Positions 1 through 15,816 of a stretch of DNA of 64,000 nucleotides are shown here, piece after piece. Position 1 is the first letter of the stretch. Every line of letters begins with the position of its first letter. The notes below the pieces were generated by a model. The model worked only from the letters and a program-made list of their open reading frames with translations. It was not told the DNA's origin and ran no database searches. Both the position numbers and the translations under genes were made by a program. The DNA comes from Turnera subulata (lineage: Eukaryota > Streptophyta > Magnoliopsida > Malpighiales > Passifloraceae): positions 140,560 to 204,559 of the forward strand of contig JAKUCV010006155.1 of assembly GCA_028386065.3 (NCBI GenBank), written 5' to 3'.

Positions 1-82
1 AATCTCCCGTTAGGAGGGCACCACATTTCTTGAAACATTTATATTATCGTGCCAAAGACGGAGTCTGGATGAGAAAACACAC

Positions 83-1536
83 CAGTCAGTCCATAGAGTA
101 GCACAGAAACTCTGAATTTTGAAGAAACTGTGGATGGGCATAAAGGTGGTGTAAGTACAGAGGCAAGAGTCTTTACTATGTCCCCTTGCAGGGGAGCAAA
201 ATCACAGCCCGCGTCAACGAGTGGATCTGGTGGAACAGCGGAAGGAACAGTTCCTCCAAGAACAAGAGCTGTTTGCGCATGGTTTGCTCGAAGAATGGCT
301 TCATCAGATGGCTCCATGGCCACAACCTGAAGAAAAAAATTCTTCAAATGAGCCTAACATCATACAGAATGTAACTAAATATATGTAGAATAATGTATGG
401 AAAGTTACCTTGAAATAAATGATATCACCACTTCTATCCTTTCTCCTTTTGTTACAGGAAAGACAAACAATAGAATCGCAGTTCCAATGTATGCGGATGC
501 TGAAAACATCGCCTCTAGCTAGATACCTATCCACTTTAAAGTAGTCATGTAATGCCAAGTCAATAACTTCTTGTCGAGCTTCAGCTTCAATCGTCGAACT
601 TCCTCTCAGTGATTCAAGGCTACCGCATTCCGGTATCTTAACAAAAGAAACCCTCAAATGCGATGCATATCTCGGTGACTTAGCCAATGGTTTCAATCCC
701 ACCCTGATTACACCACCTTCAGTAACTTCCTTACAAGTCTCACCATCCGCTGCTCTCCTCTCAAACAGAGCTGCCAATGCCTCATTCCCCTGCCCAACAA
801 GCACGTTCAGGCATGACACATCCAAGTCTAGGTTAAAAGCCAACAGGGGAGACAGATATGCGATCTCCTCTCCCACAGATGAACAATCCTCAGTAGGAAA
901 GCTATAGGAAGGAAAGACACACATTGTGCGCGAAGAAGGGGAAGCGGAAGGCAGCTCAACACTCGGTGCTTGGTCATTGTTTCTAGGAGCATCTAAAACA
1001 ACAAGGTGGGCAACTCGCTCCACATTTGTCTCTACGTTCTTGACGAGCACCTAATATTCATCAACAAAAAAAAAAAAAGAAGAAAGCTTTAACAAATGGA
1101 GGCATAGTCAAAGCATTTAACTTCACAGAATGCATCAGAAAAGAGCTCGCTCAAAGCTTACTTAACCCACAGAAATTGGAGCTTCGTATAAGTATCACTA
1201 CAAAGAAAGCTTCACTAACGAGAGAAAGCATACCAGCGAGCCAGAAGTAGCTGATAGCTTCTTGAGAACTGAAGTGGAAACTCCAACCAAAGCAGAGTCG
1301 TCAAGGGAAGTCAGTTCGGAGTTGGAAATGTCAACTTTGTCCCTGGAGAACCGGAGTATCCCCGCTTGCAGCTGAAAACTCGGAGACACGTCGTCGTCGC
1401 CGGGGAGGTTTTCAGGTGCGACTCGATTTTCTTCACCGAGGCGGGAGGAAGAGAGTAAGGAATCGAGGAGGATTTTGGTTGAAGAGAGGACCAGAGGCTT
1501 CCTCCTGCTCCTGCTCCTGCTCTTGCTCTCCACCAT
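83..1536 (-). CDS. PEX6: Peroxisome biogenesis protein 6 (AAA ATPase), N-terminal part
   Basis: PEX6 works with PEX1 as the AAA ATPase complex that pulls the PTS1 receptor PEX5 out of the peroxisome membrane so matrix import can continue. Three exons are visible on the minus strand: 1536-1234, 1050-409 and 326-83. They join in phase and give about 396 residues starting at MVES. The third exon ends at a GT donor (82-81), so the gene continues beyond base 1. I recognise plant PEX6 from phrases such as SLDDSALVG, ASHLRVSFVKIPECGSLESL and VVAMEPSDEAILRANHAQTA, in the order found in Arabidopsis PEX6. This is the non-catalytic N-terminal domain plus the start of the first AAA region. The Walker A loop would follow the last visible residues (VSVLLYGLTG) and lies off-window. 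The start sits where the family begins and is preceded by a 742-base spacer. No frameshift is seen. The identification is firm; the splice sites were read by eye. Confidence 0.93.
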
Positions 1537-2278
1537 TGCTGCGACCTAACTGAAACCCTAATTTTCGAAAAGAGGCCTCGAGAGAGAAGATTGGTGGAAA
1601 GTTTGGTCCTTTTTGATGATATAGGCGAACTTCGAAGAGCGCAAATCGATGAAGGTTCTCAAGTCAAGATGGTGGTCTCTGACGATGCTGACGCCAATAT
1701 TTTAACGGCTTAATCAACCGCAAAGCCAAACGTTTTTTTTTATTTTATTTTCTTGTTTTCTTTCGCTGGGTTCCAAATTTCATCTAGATTTGGGCTTACG
1801 TTCCAGTCTCTTGGGCCACAAATTGATTTTCGCTGTGTAGGGTTTTTGCTCATCGGTTGAGGGCCTGTTCTGGATCGGCTTGTAGGCTGGCTAACTACGA
1901 ATGAACCATCGGCCCATCAACGGGCCATAAAGCCGGACTGGGGACAACAGCCCATTAACCCACCCTCCTTTTTGGCCCAAATTTGTGCAATTGCCTTGGA
2001 AAATTCCTTGTTCATTTTTTTTTTTTTTTGACGAGGAAAATTCCTTCTTATCAAACAGCAAGAGAGAACACAAAAAAAATTACAGGACCTTTTCAAAGCT
2101 GATAGAATTTCATTACGTGCTCCGCTTCAAATAAATTGCTGGTGATGGTTGTTTACACAAAATAGCAAGTTATAAGTATAACTATTACTGATACTGAATT
2201 GCAAGAGCTAGTAGCGCCGAAGACTAGAGAATTAGTATAACACATGTGTTTCCATCCACCAATCACTGCACAAGAGAA
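1537..2278. other. PEX6 upstream region / mTERF downstream spacer
   Basis: There is no gene here. The stretch holds the PEX6 5' flank (minus strand) and the 3' flank of the mTERF gene. It contains T-runs at 1732-1741 and 2017-2029 and no convincing TATA box or repeat. The long minus ORF at 1891-2073 is low-complexity chance. Confidence 0.5.
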
Positions 2279-3481
2279 TTATACTTCTGCAGGATCCACC
2301 TTTCCTCTATAAACACTCATCAATTCAGGCACTTCCTCTTCAAATCTGGTGACAAACCTTCTTAGGAAATCCTTTTCTGTAGGAGGCAACACGCTATTCA
2401 ATCTGAATCCTTCTTTTAAACCCTTTGACACCAAAACATTAACAACCCGACACCTTGGGATAGTTCTCTTCTCCAAGCTGAAGAACAACGCCGTGGGGCA
2501 GTTCACAATATCCGTAGACGGCAGCCCCATCTTATTCACAAAAAAATCCATTGCCTTCATGATTTTCTTCTCCGACAACATCATACAATGAGGGTGCCTC
2601 CTAAATGCCATCAAGATTTCGTCATTAGACCAACCCCACCTCTTACTATACACCTCAAAGCACCGTTGCCATAAGGACTTATTAGCCTCTCCACAAAGGG
2701 AATGTACGGCCAGCACAAAAGATGATTTCTTGGGATCGAATCCCATCTCCATCACCTCGTCCACAGCTTTACTAAACAACTCATGCCTCTGCAATGGAGC
2801 CTCGGGGAAATGAGTGAGCAGCGACGAAAGATAGGCGCGTGGCACACCCAATTCCCTCAAGAGCTCAATATTTGGCCTGAGATTCTTTGAATGATCATCG
2901 GTAAGTATCCAAGTAGTGCGCTTTAAAGCAGTAAAAATCTTTTCATCAGACAAGTAGATGCTCTTCAAGAAGTCGTAAGCGGGCACTAATTGCCTCTCCA
3001 GGCTTCTCGTCAAAATGGTTGGATTTTTGGAAAAAATCCTTGCAAGATCGGGACTTGACAATCCTATAGAGTAGAAGAACTCGAATTTAGGCAAAAGGGT
3101 ACTTGTAGGATCCGCTAAAAGAAGTGAGGGGCGCTTTCTAACGAGAGATGATACCTGGGTTTCGGAGAATCCGTTGTTTCTTAGCAGAGTCAGAACCGAG
3201 TCAGGTCTGTCCGGGGATGGAAACTGTACCTTCTGGGATGCAGCTATTGCATCTTCCAAAGACAACCCACATGACTCTACGAGGTAGTCGATTGTGAAAG
3301 ACTCTTGCTTTGTCGAGACTTCGCAAGCGCTTGGTTGGGTTTCAAGAGAGACACGTGGGATTTTCAGGCCGGGAGAGAAGCTGATGGTATCTTTGAGGAT
3401 AAGGGATTTCTTGGAGGGTGAAAAGTATGAGACGGCGAAGGAGTCTATCCTTAAACAAGGGAGATTTTGGACGACATCCAT
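2279..3481 (-). CDS. mTERF family protein, probably organelle-targeted
   Basis: This is an intronless 400-residue ORF. mTERF proteins are helical-repeat nucleic-acid binders that affect transcription, splicing or termination in plant mitochondria and plastids. After a hydroxyl-rich N-terminus that could be a transit peptide (about residues 1-60), the sequence shows the typical repeats. These include FTIDYLVESCGLSLEDA, LTLLRNNGFSETQVSSLVRK with a following RPSLLL, LPKFEFFYSIGLSSPDLARI with NPTIL, and LLRELGVPRAYLSSLLTHFP. Similar helix-loop units with a conserved proline recur every 30-35 residues to about residue 370. Plant mTERF genes of this subgroup are often single-exon and about 400 aa, matching this one. 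It lies between PEX6 and the SPATA20-like gene on the same strand with independent spacers. I cannot assign it to a numbered Arabidopsis mTERF, and whether it goes to mitochondria or plastids is undecided. Confidence 0.88.
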   Translation of the reverse strand: MDVVQNLPCLRIDSFAVSYFSPSKKSLILKDTISFSPGLKIPRVSLETQPSACEVSTKQESFTIDYLVESCGLSLEDAIAASQKVQFPSPDRPDSVLTLLRNNGFSETQVSSLVRKRPSLLLADPTSTLLPKFEFFYSIGLSSPDLARIFSKNPTILTRSLERQLVPAYDFLKSIYLSDEKIFTALKRTTWILTDDHSKNLRPNIELLRELGVPRAYLSSLLTHFPEAPLQRHELFSKAVDEVMEMGFDPKKSSFVLAVHSLCGEANKSLWQRCFEVYSKRWGWSNDEILMAFRRHPHCMMLSEKKIMKAMDFFVNKMGLPSTDIVNCPTALFFSLEKRTIPRCRVVNVLVSKGLKEGFRLNSVLPPTEKDFLRRFVTRFEEEVPELMSVYRGKVDPAEV

Positions 3482-3964
3482 TTTACACTACAAGGAAGAA
3501 GCGGCGAGTACGTTTCTGTCTTAACGCCACAATTATCTGAAAAGGAGAACACTTCTATTTGATTGGATCGCTTCTTCTTGACCCGGTCAGGTTTTACACC
3601 GCGGGTTGGATTTTTTTTTTTTTCCGTTTTGGATATACAATAGAAGATTAAAGGTGTAGATATTACATGCATTCCTGCACATTAGAGAAATTTAAAAAAG
3701 GACTAAATCATTTTCATTGTGCCCCCCAAATTGCATCTTGTACATCAGAACGAAGTTAAACATTACATCGAGCCCAACTTGAACTTCGTTCTCATTCAAC
3801 TGTTGGCATTTTATTGGAATGCAATCAACTGGCCACGTTTACAGTAGTGGCTTTTTACTAAAAGAATGTACACAAGTCGGGCACTGACCAGTGTTGGCCC
3901 TTACTAATACAGTACAGAGTTGGGCATACATAAAGCACACTCCAGGTCCTGCATGGACACCTAT
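3482..3964. other. Spacer between mTERF gene and SPATA20-like gene
   Basis: No gene is seen. It holds the mTERF 5' flank and the 3' flank of the SPATA20-like gene. A 13-base T run sits at 3609-3621. No TATA element or repeat stands out. Confidence 0.4.
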
Positions 3965-6900
3965 TTAAACAGGGGTAGGCTTCTTGGAAAGCAAAACTTC
4001 AAGAGATTTTGGATCACTGACTGGGGGACTGCAAGTGAAGTTTTGGCACACGAGAGCAACCACCTTATCCGGGGAAAGGTTATTCTTTGCCATGAGAGCA
4101 ATCTTACTGTTATTCTCTTCCCAAATTTCCATTTCTTCATTATTGGTAGGGTCTATATGAATCACCTGCAGCAGAAAGGGTCACAGGAATATAAGGATGC
4201 AACCAGAGTGAATTTACAGGTCAGAGCATTATGTGAAGGGGAGGGAAAGATGGTGAAAGGGCATTGAAACCCATGTGTTATACTAACTGTTTTGTTAGGA
4301 TCATAGTTGGCATGAGCAGCAGCAAGCATATTATCAAACTCTAAGGATTGTTTGTGCCCCACTAAGACAACTTGCTTCCGGGAAGGAACAGAGAACATGT
4401 CTGCAGCACAACACATCAAAGGTACTGCCATAGCCATATCTGTTAATCTCGTCTCAAAAACAGCCTGCAAAACAAAGAAATCAAGCCTTGCACAAACGCA
4501 TGAGTTCCAAGGAACCTATATTCTATTTCTTGCTTTCAAACAATTACTTCAAACAGTACCAGGAGATGCTCCGCATTCTGCCTGTAATATTCAGATTTGC
4601 CATCCAACATGGACGCCAATCTTATGAGATTAATTGCCGAAACTGAATTTCCCGACGGCTCTGCCCCATCATGATCTTCCTTTACTCGAAGGAGGACAGA
4701 ATCATCTTCCCCTGTTGTATTATAATAGCCTCCTCCCTCTCTGTCAAGAAATAACTCATCCTGGCAATACATTTCCAAGCAGAATTCAGGAATTATATGT
4801 GAGACTGAATTGCTATTCAACAGGGAGAGATGGCCTACCTGGGTGTTCTGCAGTTCAGTCGCCCATACCAGCCAAGAGATATCACCACCGCACTCATAAA
4901 GATCAAGCAACCCGGAAATAAGAAAAGCATAGTCATCCAAAAAGGCAGGTGCTTTAGATGGACCATTCCTGAAGCTGTGTTGTAATCTGTGGGTCTCTTT
5001 ATCATAGAGATGTTGTCTGATGAAACTTGCTGCATTCTCTGCAACTTCCATGTACTCCTTGGGCTGTAATTTGCAATTGTCATGAGTATTAGGTGGTAAT
5101 CAGAGGTCTGTCGTATCATTCATCATATGACGACTTTCCACATCCAAATGGTCCACAACTAAAATTTTGCATGCTGCAAATATCAGTCACTGGACTATAT
5201 CTATCCAGTGGATCAACCACCACTAACACCATAAGCACCAATCTCTCCCAACACAAAAGAACATACCCTGCTAGGTATCAGTCTTCATGATGGAATAGCT
5301 AGATGTTGGAAGCTTAAAAGAACCAATATCTAGTCCATCCGTGTGTCAAGGATAGGATAGAAGTTTGCTCACAAGTTAGGACATTTTGGCATTTACATCT
5401 ATTTCAAAGGATAACATAAAACCACATCACTTTCTTGGTCAAAATCAAGATGTGGGAAAACATCCTCACCAGGAGTCGGACTTCCAAAGCTGAAAATCCA
5501 AATAAGCCGATATCAAGGAATAACAACCAAACCAAAAGACAGCATACATGGCTACAGGTAAAGCATCAACAATTATCACGCAACCAACTTCTCAGTTACT
5601 TAGATAAGCCAGAGACAATAGAATCTTACATCGAAGCCAGCAACAGGGAAGTTGTATTGTGTGCCCTCTGCTTCACCCTTGAGAATCTTAGAAGCTCTTG
5701 CAAAAGATGAAATTGCAAGCCCATTCCAGGACACAATTACCTACCGAGCACCTAACTGTTAAAGTGTGTGTGACATAGAAAAGCTGACAGAACACACCCG
5801 ATGTCTAAACAACAGTACCTTATCATCCAAATGAGGCCTTGGGCGTTTGGATCTTACATGGAAAAGCTTTTCCTTGCACTCACCCAGGATGTTGAGATAC
5901 TTTTCATGTGGAAGATCATATTTCTTAGCCAATGCCTCACTATCTGTTAATTCAATAAGAACATTTTTCCCCTTAAACTCGTTGTGTGGATCACTCATTC
6001 TAGAAAGGTCACAATTTCCCTGAGCCTTGATATAGTACTGATCCTTGAAAAGAGTTGCATGCTCCCCAATGACATCTTCAATCTTAAAAGAGAGAAACAA
6101 ATGGGAAAATCAGAAGCAACAGAACAAGCAAGAGTTTCAAAAGACGTTCAATAGGGCATAGAGGAATTTGACACCATAACATACATAATTAATGAACCAA
6201 AGCACAAGCAATGATAAAAAGAGAACCTCTTTGCTGGTCCACACATAGAAGGCACCTTCTTTTTTCTTGGCAGATCGTTCATGCTCGGCACTATCAGCGT
6301 CTTCTGCTGAAAAGATTTCACCTTCTAGTCCAATCATGTCTCGCCTCAGATAATCAAGAATGTCTCGGGATATACTTGAATAGTAGACATCTCTGGTAAT
6401 TGAAAACGCATCCAAGTGCACGTTTGCAAGTTGCCCTTGATCATAAAGCATTTTTTCAAAATGGGGAACTGCAAGGAAAGACCATGAGTTTAAAAAGCCA
6501 TATGGCATCAACTCTCACAACTCGGGGGAGAACTTCAACAATTATTCTTTGCAATTTCACAATAGATTGAGGAGATAAATACAAGACAGCTCACCATGCC
6601 AGCGTTCGTCCACACTGTATCTGTGAAAGCCACCCCCAACATGATCATGAATGCCTCCCCTGGCCATGCATTGCAAGGTAAAGATAACCATCTTCTTACA
6701 TTGCTTTGCTTCTCCCATAATCCCAACATCCTCCAACTTTTTGTAGTTATAAAGTATCAGTTGGATCTCAACTGGTCTAGGAAACTTGGGGGCAGATCCA
6801 AAACCCCCATATTGTGAATCATAGCTTTGAGAAAGCTGCAACATAAATGATGTAGCAGGCAGCCATCAGAAAAACAAATGACATAACCACCATGTACAAT

Positions 6901-9416
6901 TCCCCAAGATGACAACACATCATGTGAAATCATCAACCATACTGACTACATGCAAAGCATGGATGGGACTAGCATGAATGGCATACAAGTGCTAAAGTGC
7001 TGTTGATATGCAACTCCACATCCAATGGAGACTCAGAATGGCTTTTCCAGGATAGCTGGAGGGACTCGAAGTAACCATGTCCTGGAGAAGTTAGTTTTGT
7101 GTGATAATGTTAAGAGTGCTAAATCTCACAATTGCAATTGAAGTTATACGATAATGGTGGCAAAATACCGAAGGCATGTCATAAATTCCAAAAGCAGGCA
7201 TGTGACAAAAAAAAAGAAGGTATGTCATAAATTCCAAAAGCAGTTTCACGAAAACATAAGAAGTAGGAAATTCACAGTTCCTTCGGGCACGAGTGTGCTT
7301 TTTCAGGTCACATACAAAAGGCACTTTCCTAGTGGCTTAGGAGCAATTTTTAGCAAACAAAAGCACATATATAATTAGCAATGCGTTCCCATCAGAGAGA
7401 ACACCTCCAACTACAGGACACAAACTTACAATCAGGACCCTCGCTAGCTTCTCGAGCTCAAGAAATGCAATTAAACAGAATTACCCCAACTTTTTTTATG
7501 CTAATTTTTTTTTTAAATGCTAGCAGTTACCCCAACTTGATTTTAAAAAAAATAACTGCCTAATAATTGGAAGGATGCTATACAAGGGGAGAAAATAAAA
7601 CTCCTCTCCCACTCTGTTTAAACCATGTAACCAAATATTCTCTGAAACAAATATACAGAAGCAGGTTAATTCAACGCAGTCGTACTTGGTCTGCGCACAG
7701 ACGCAGTGCAGTCTGTGGAAGCTCATCTGGCAATTTACTTGAACTTGCACTTGCTGAAAGTGCTTCTGACAGCTGCTCAATTGCAAAGGTTCCACTCTTA
7801 ACTAGAGCATCCCTGTTATTGTCCCAGGCATTCTTCACTTTCCTGGAAAACAGAAATCAAATAATATAATAAAATGAACAGAAATGCAAGCAAAGACTGG
7901 TGCATGATTTACTTGTACAACTCATATTTCAAGCTTGTGCTCCTTATATAATATGTTCATGACTGAGGAAGGAACAGCAATAAGACAGGAAAAAAAGATG
8001 GGCAGCAAAGAAAGAAAAAGAAAAGAGAATTTCAAAGAAGAAGACAGCTCTCAGCCTCTCACCTCAAGATAGTTTTAAATCCAGGTCTTCCATACTTATC
8101 ATTTGGCGGGAAATAGGTTCCACCCATCAAAGGTTTCAAATCGGGTGAAAGGAATGCAGAAAGTGGCCACCCTCCGCCACCATATAACGCCTGCACAAAT
8201 GTCATATAGACCTGCAAAAGTAAAACCAGATTATCAGCCCATTCAAAAACGAGTGCACTACACTGGCAGCCCTGGACTTGGGGCTATGCTCAATAGAAAC
8301 TAAAAAAATCCAAAAGCTATAAAGCCACACCCTCATAAGAATTTACAAGTCAAACGTAGGATAAAAAGAGTTCTCTTCGATTTTGATTTCTCATTCTAGA
8401 CAGTGATATCATCTTGCAGGGCAGCGGTGGACAAGAATACTGTCCATTCGTATATAACTATAGATAAGAAACTAAGAAATGCAATAACTCTAACCTACTA
8501 ATTAGTTGCTAAGGATTATGAAACTTATGGATAATCTTTGGAGGGGTAATATAAATAAGATGTAGACTTACCTTGTCAACATCCGGTCGTTCCTCTCGAT
8601 CCACCTGTGCCACTGGCATGTTAGAATAAAATTACATAATGACTGGAAACTAGAGACGATTCACTAACCAGTCCTGACCTCACCTTAATACAAACAAACC
8701 AGTCATTCATCAATTTTGCAATGTCCTCATCCTCGAAAGACTCCACCTCCATAACATGACACCTTCTCAATCACACCACAACAATTGTCAGCTCCCTATT
8801 TCACTAAGCGCTACTGAGACAAAAATATGGGCAGACGAATCGCACTCACCAATGACAGGTGCTGTATCCAACTTCAAAGAAAAAGCACATCATCCCCCCA
8901 GACAGCCAAAAATGTATTTTAGTCCTCGGTTAAATGAAATGCTAATCACAAGCGAGAGCAAAAGAGACAGAATAGCAAACCCGTACTCGATAAGAAAATG
9001 GGGACGTCCCTTCTACGCGCTTCAGCGAAGGCCTCTTCGCCCCAGGGATACCAATCAACCTTCAAAGCAGCAACAACCTTTTAAGTAACCCATGTCACAA
9101 AAAGAAGACAGCAATAGAAAGGGGTCGTATTTACGGGGTTATGAGCATGCTGGAGAAGATAAGGGCTGTGCTCAGCTGCAAGGCGATTAGTGTGCTTGTG
9201 TGACCCAGAAGACGACGTTTCAGCCATGGACATCACCTTATTCGAGTGAAAAGGACGACGATGAGGACAATAGGGCCAATACAGCGAAGGGGAGAGAGTT
9301 GCCTGAAAAAGGTGGTTTCTTGTGGTTGATGATGATGATGCGAGTGGATGAGTGGCCGTACGGTTACAGAGAGAGCGACGAAGCAGTGAAGAAGAGAGAC
9401 GCAGTGTTTTGAGCAT
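3965..9416 (-). CDS. Spermatogenesis-associated protein 20-like (DUF255 thioredoxin-fold, YyaL type)
   Basis: Fifteen exons on the minus strand join in phase to an 818-residue protein: 9416-9135, 9059-8987, 8871-8850, 8762-8684, 8604-8572, 8211-8063, 7842-7686, 6835-6595, 6468-6227, 6082-5819, 5740-5630, 5063-4839, 4760-4560, 4464-4288 and 4165-3965. The family joins an N-terminal thioredoxin-like domain (starting [20 protein letters not shown]) to a C-terminal six-hairpin barrel related to N-acylglucosamine 2-epimerase. The biochemical role in plants is not settled. The redox motif C124-H-W-C127 is intact, followed by [26 protein letters not shown] and [17 protein letters not shown] chose the MLKTLRL start because it gives a serine/arginine-rich transit-like leader, as in the Arabidopsis homologue. 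An in-frame ATG at 9576-9578 would add 54 residues. Exons 3 and 5 are micro-exons of 22 and 33 bases. No stop or frameshift is present. Confidence 0.93.
8850..8871 (-). other. 22-base micro-exon carrying the CHWC redox motif
   Basis: This exon of the SPATA20-like gene is bounded by AG (8873-8872) and GT (8849-8848). It supplies the residues GYSTCH and two bases of the tryptophan codon. The second active-site cysteine is in the next exon (8762-8684). Phase on both sides fits only if the 22 bases are included. Confidence 0.85.
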
Positions 9417-10146
9417 AGAAGAAGAGTGTGAAGAAGAAAAGGTGGGTTCTGTTGTTGGGGTTGGTATAAATAGAGAGGTGAGGGTGGAAGGGTCGTTGGC
9501 TCGGTGGTGGAGGGGAGAAGCTCGAGTGAAGAGATGTTGCCATATGTGAGTAGGCGTGTGTAGGTGTTGATGAGTCATGGGTTTTTGACAATTGTAGGGG
9601 CTTCCGTCTTCACATCTGGAACTGCACCCCCCTTAAAATTTTTTTTTTTTTTAATTTCTTTCTTTTACTACCTTGCTTTTTGGATAGAGTTCCAAATAAA
9701 CGGCGGGAAGCAGTTATTTAACGAAGTCTTTTGTTGTCCTGTTTCTCTACTTCAAATAACTGTGTGGTGCTGCAGTAAGAATTGGGTACCCCGCCACGGA
9801 ATAGATATTTTTGGCCCCGGTTCAAATTCGTTACATAGCTAAAATATTTCCCGTCGGATTGAGCTAAGAATCTCGAGGTAGGTATTAATTCTAAAGGCAC
9901 TGCCACAAAGGGACTTAGACACCTTTGATTCAGATCAGGACAATACAAACTTTACAAACAGTTGGAATTTTTACAAAATTTGGACAGCTAATCGTTGCTT
10001 CTTTAGATACAAAAACAAACGAATGTGTATAATGGCATCAAACTATCATGGATGAGGCCAAAACAGTGGCAGCAGATAGTATTTCCACTGCCATCAGTAA
10101 CACCTCAAACACTGCGATGAAGCATGAAACAAGGATGCTACTGCAA
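9417..10146. other. Spacer upstream of SPATA20-like gene
   Basis: It holds the SPATA20-like 5' flank and the RF1 3' flank. TATAAATA lies at 9464-9471 but reads on the plus strand, pointing away from the minus-strand gene. A T-run lies at 9640-9651. At 9815-9831 a tRNA B-box-like GGTTCAAATTCG could mark an old SINE, but I see no target duplication. Confidence 0.4.
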
Positions 10147-14684
<4,538 letters not shown>

Positions 14685-14895
14685 TGCTTGCTTTGTTGTT
14701 TCTTTCGCTGTTAGAGTATTTTTGCGCGCAAAATAAGTTCTTTTGGGAAGGAGGAGGAGGAGGAGGAGGAGTGGATAATGAGTAGTGATGATGAACGTGG
14801 ATTCGGGCCTGGTTTTTTGGTTTTTTTTTAATGAGGGGCCTGGTTTTTTTTTGAAACGACGTCAGTTTACTTCTATTGAGACCTGAGTATTTGTC
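14685..14895. promoter_or_regulatory. RF1 gene 5' flank with (GAG)n tract
   Basis: This is the flank upstream of the minus-strand release-factor gene. It has a GAG trinucleotide run at about 14749-14771 and a GACGTCA bZIP-type core at about 14858-14864. No clear TATA box is present. The core motif alone is weak evidence. Confidence 0.35.
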
Positions 14896-15048
14896 TTTTT
14901 TTTTTTTGATAATATGAGTATCCCAGCTCGACAAACCAGACTAATCTCATCCGTGGCACGACACCCAATCTCGCTTCCCGGACATTTTGCCTAGGACCAC
15001 GAGCGGGGTCCAGCGTGGTTTACCACTCCCAACAGGTGCATTTTCCAT
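14896..15048 (-). mobile_element. Short SINE or 5'-truncated SINE with 12-bp target duplication
   Basis: The insert begins with a 12-base T run on the plus strand (an A-tail on the minus strand). It is flanked by the identical 12-mer TGAGTATTTGTC at 14884-14895 and 15049-15060. The minus-strand body includes GTCCTAGGCAAAATGTCCGG and ends GAGCTGGGATACTC before the A-tail. No A/B-box head is visible, so it is either a 5'-truncated tRNA-derived SINE or a short SINE family. I did not match it to a named family. Confidence 0.75.
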
Positions 15049-15083
15049 TGAGTATTTGTCCTTCTAATGAGTGAAGATTAGTT

Positions 15084-15406
15084 TTTTTTTGTCTGAGAAA
15101 AAAAAGGCATCAATGGTGTCATCATCGCCCCGTCGGTCCAAGCCCCGGTCGATACCGGTTACATCCTGGCATTAGACCCTCCTCATAGGAGAGACCGCCT
15201 ACCGGGGCACCAGCGGATACCCTCGCCTGCTACGCTTCATAGTGTTAGGGAGACCCCGGGCTCAACGGCCACCACCCCATAGTGTAGAAGGCAATATTCG
15301 GCCACATCACACTATTATGGGGCTTGACTGGAAGCGCCGGGACTCGAACCCGAGTCCTAGAGATGGCAGGCTAAAGTCTTTACCACTGGGCCACCACCCC
15401 CGGTGG
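15084..15406 (-). mobile_element. tRNA-derived SINE with 19-bp target duplication
   Basis: The flanks are TAATGAGTGAAGATTAGTT at 15065-15083 and again at 15407-15425. Read on the minus strand, the 5' head has an A-box-like GTGGCCCAGTGGTAAAGA (about 15396-15379) and a B-box GGGTTCGAGTCCC (about 15352-15340), as in a tRNA. The other end is an A-rich tail (15084-15104 region). The layout of tRNA-like head, unique body, A-tail and long target duplication is that of a SINE moved by LINE machinery. The duplication is perfect, suggesting a fairly recent insertion. It lies only 16 bases from the previous SINE's duplication. Confidence 0.88.
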
Positions 15407-15816
15407 TAATGAGTGAAGATTAGTTGGTTGAACGGGCTACAGGTTAACATATGCATTCTAAGTTCAAATCTTGAGAATACAACACTTTAAGAGTCCTCTT
15501 TTAAAATTTGCTCTGACTTGAGTTCTGCGCCCATGCCTCTTTTCGCATTAGTAATGTTAAAAAATCACATTTTTCAACCGGAATCTCACCAGAGATAAGC
15601 TAGAAGAGATGTTTTGTATCATCATGTGAAGTTAGTTCTAATTTATTCATCTCCTAGGTGTGTGGTTTGGCATGAAATTGTATATTTTATTCTTCAAGTG
15701 CTCCCAATGAAAGGTGTTCATTTTTGTTTTCCTCCCTCATCTTTTACCAATTTCCATGCTCTAAGTGTCCATTAAAACGAGTAGCAACCGATTCAGATCG
15801 AGATTATAGTACTTTA
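15407..15816. other. Spacer with possible older SINE remnant
   Basis: From about 15424 a tRNA-like head (GGTTGAACGGGCTAC) and a B-box-like AGTTCAAATCTTGA (15470-15483) occur, ending near an A-run at 15559-15565. I could not find a target duplication, so this is only a candidate decayed SINE. The rest is unremarkable AT-rich sequence. Confidence 0.35.

Noticed and set aside
9081..9578. Longer SPATA20-like start at 9576-9578
   Set aside because: It adds 54 His/Thr/Ser-rich residues not seen in relatives, while the inner ATG begins a normal transit-like leader. It cannot be excluded without transcript data.
15335..15405. tRNA-like A and B boxes on the minus strand
   Set aside because: The segment is the head of a SINE with target duplications; no complete cloverleaf with an acceptor stem is present.
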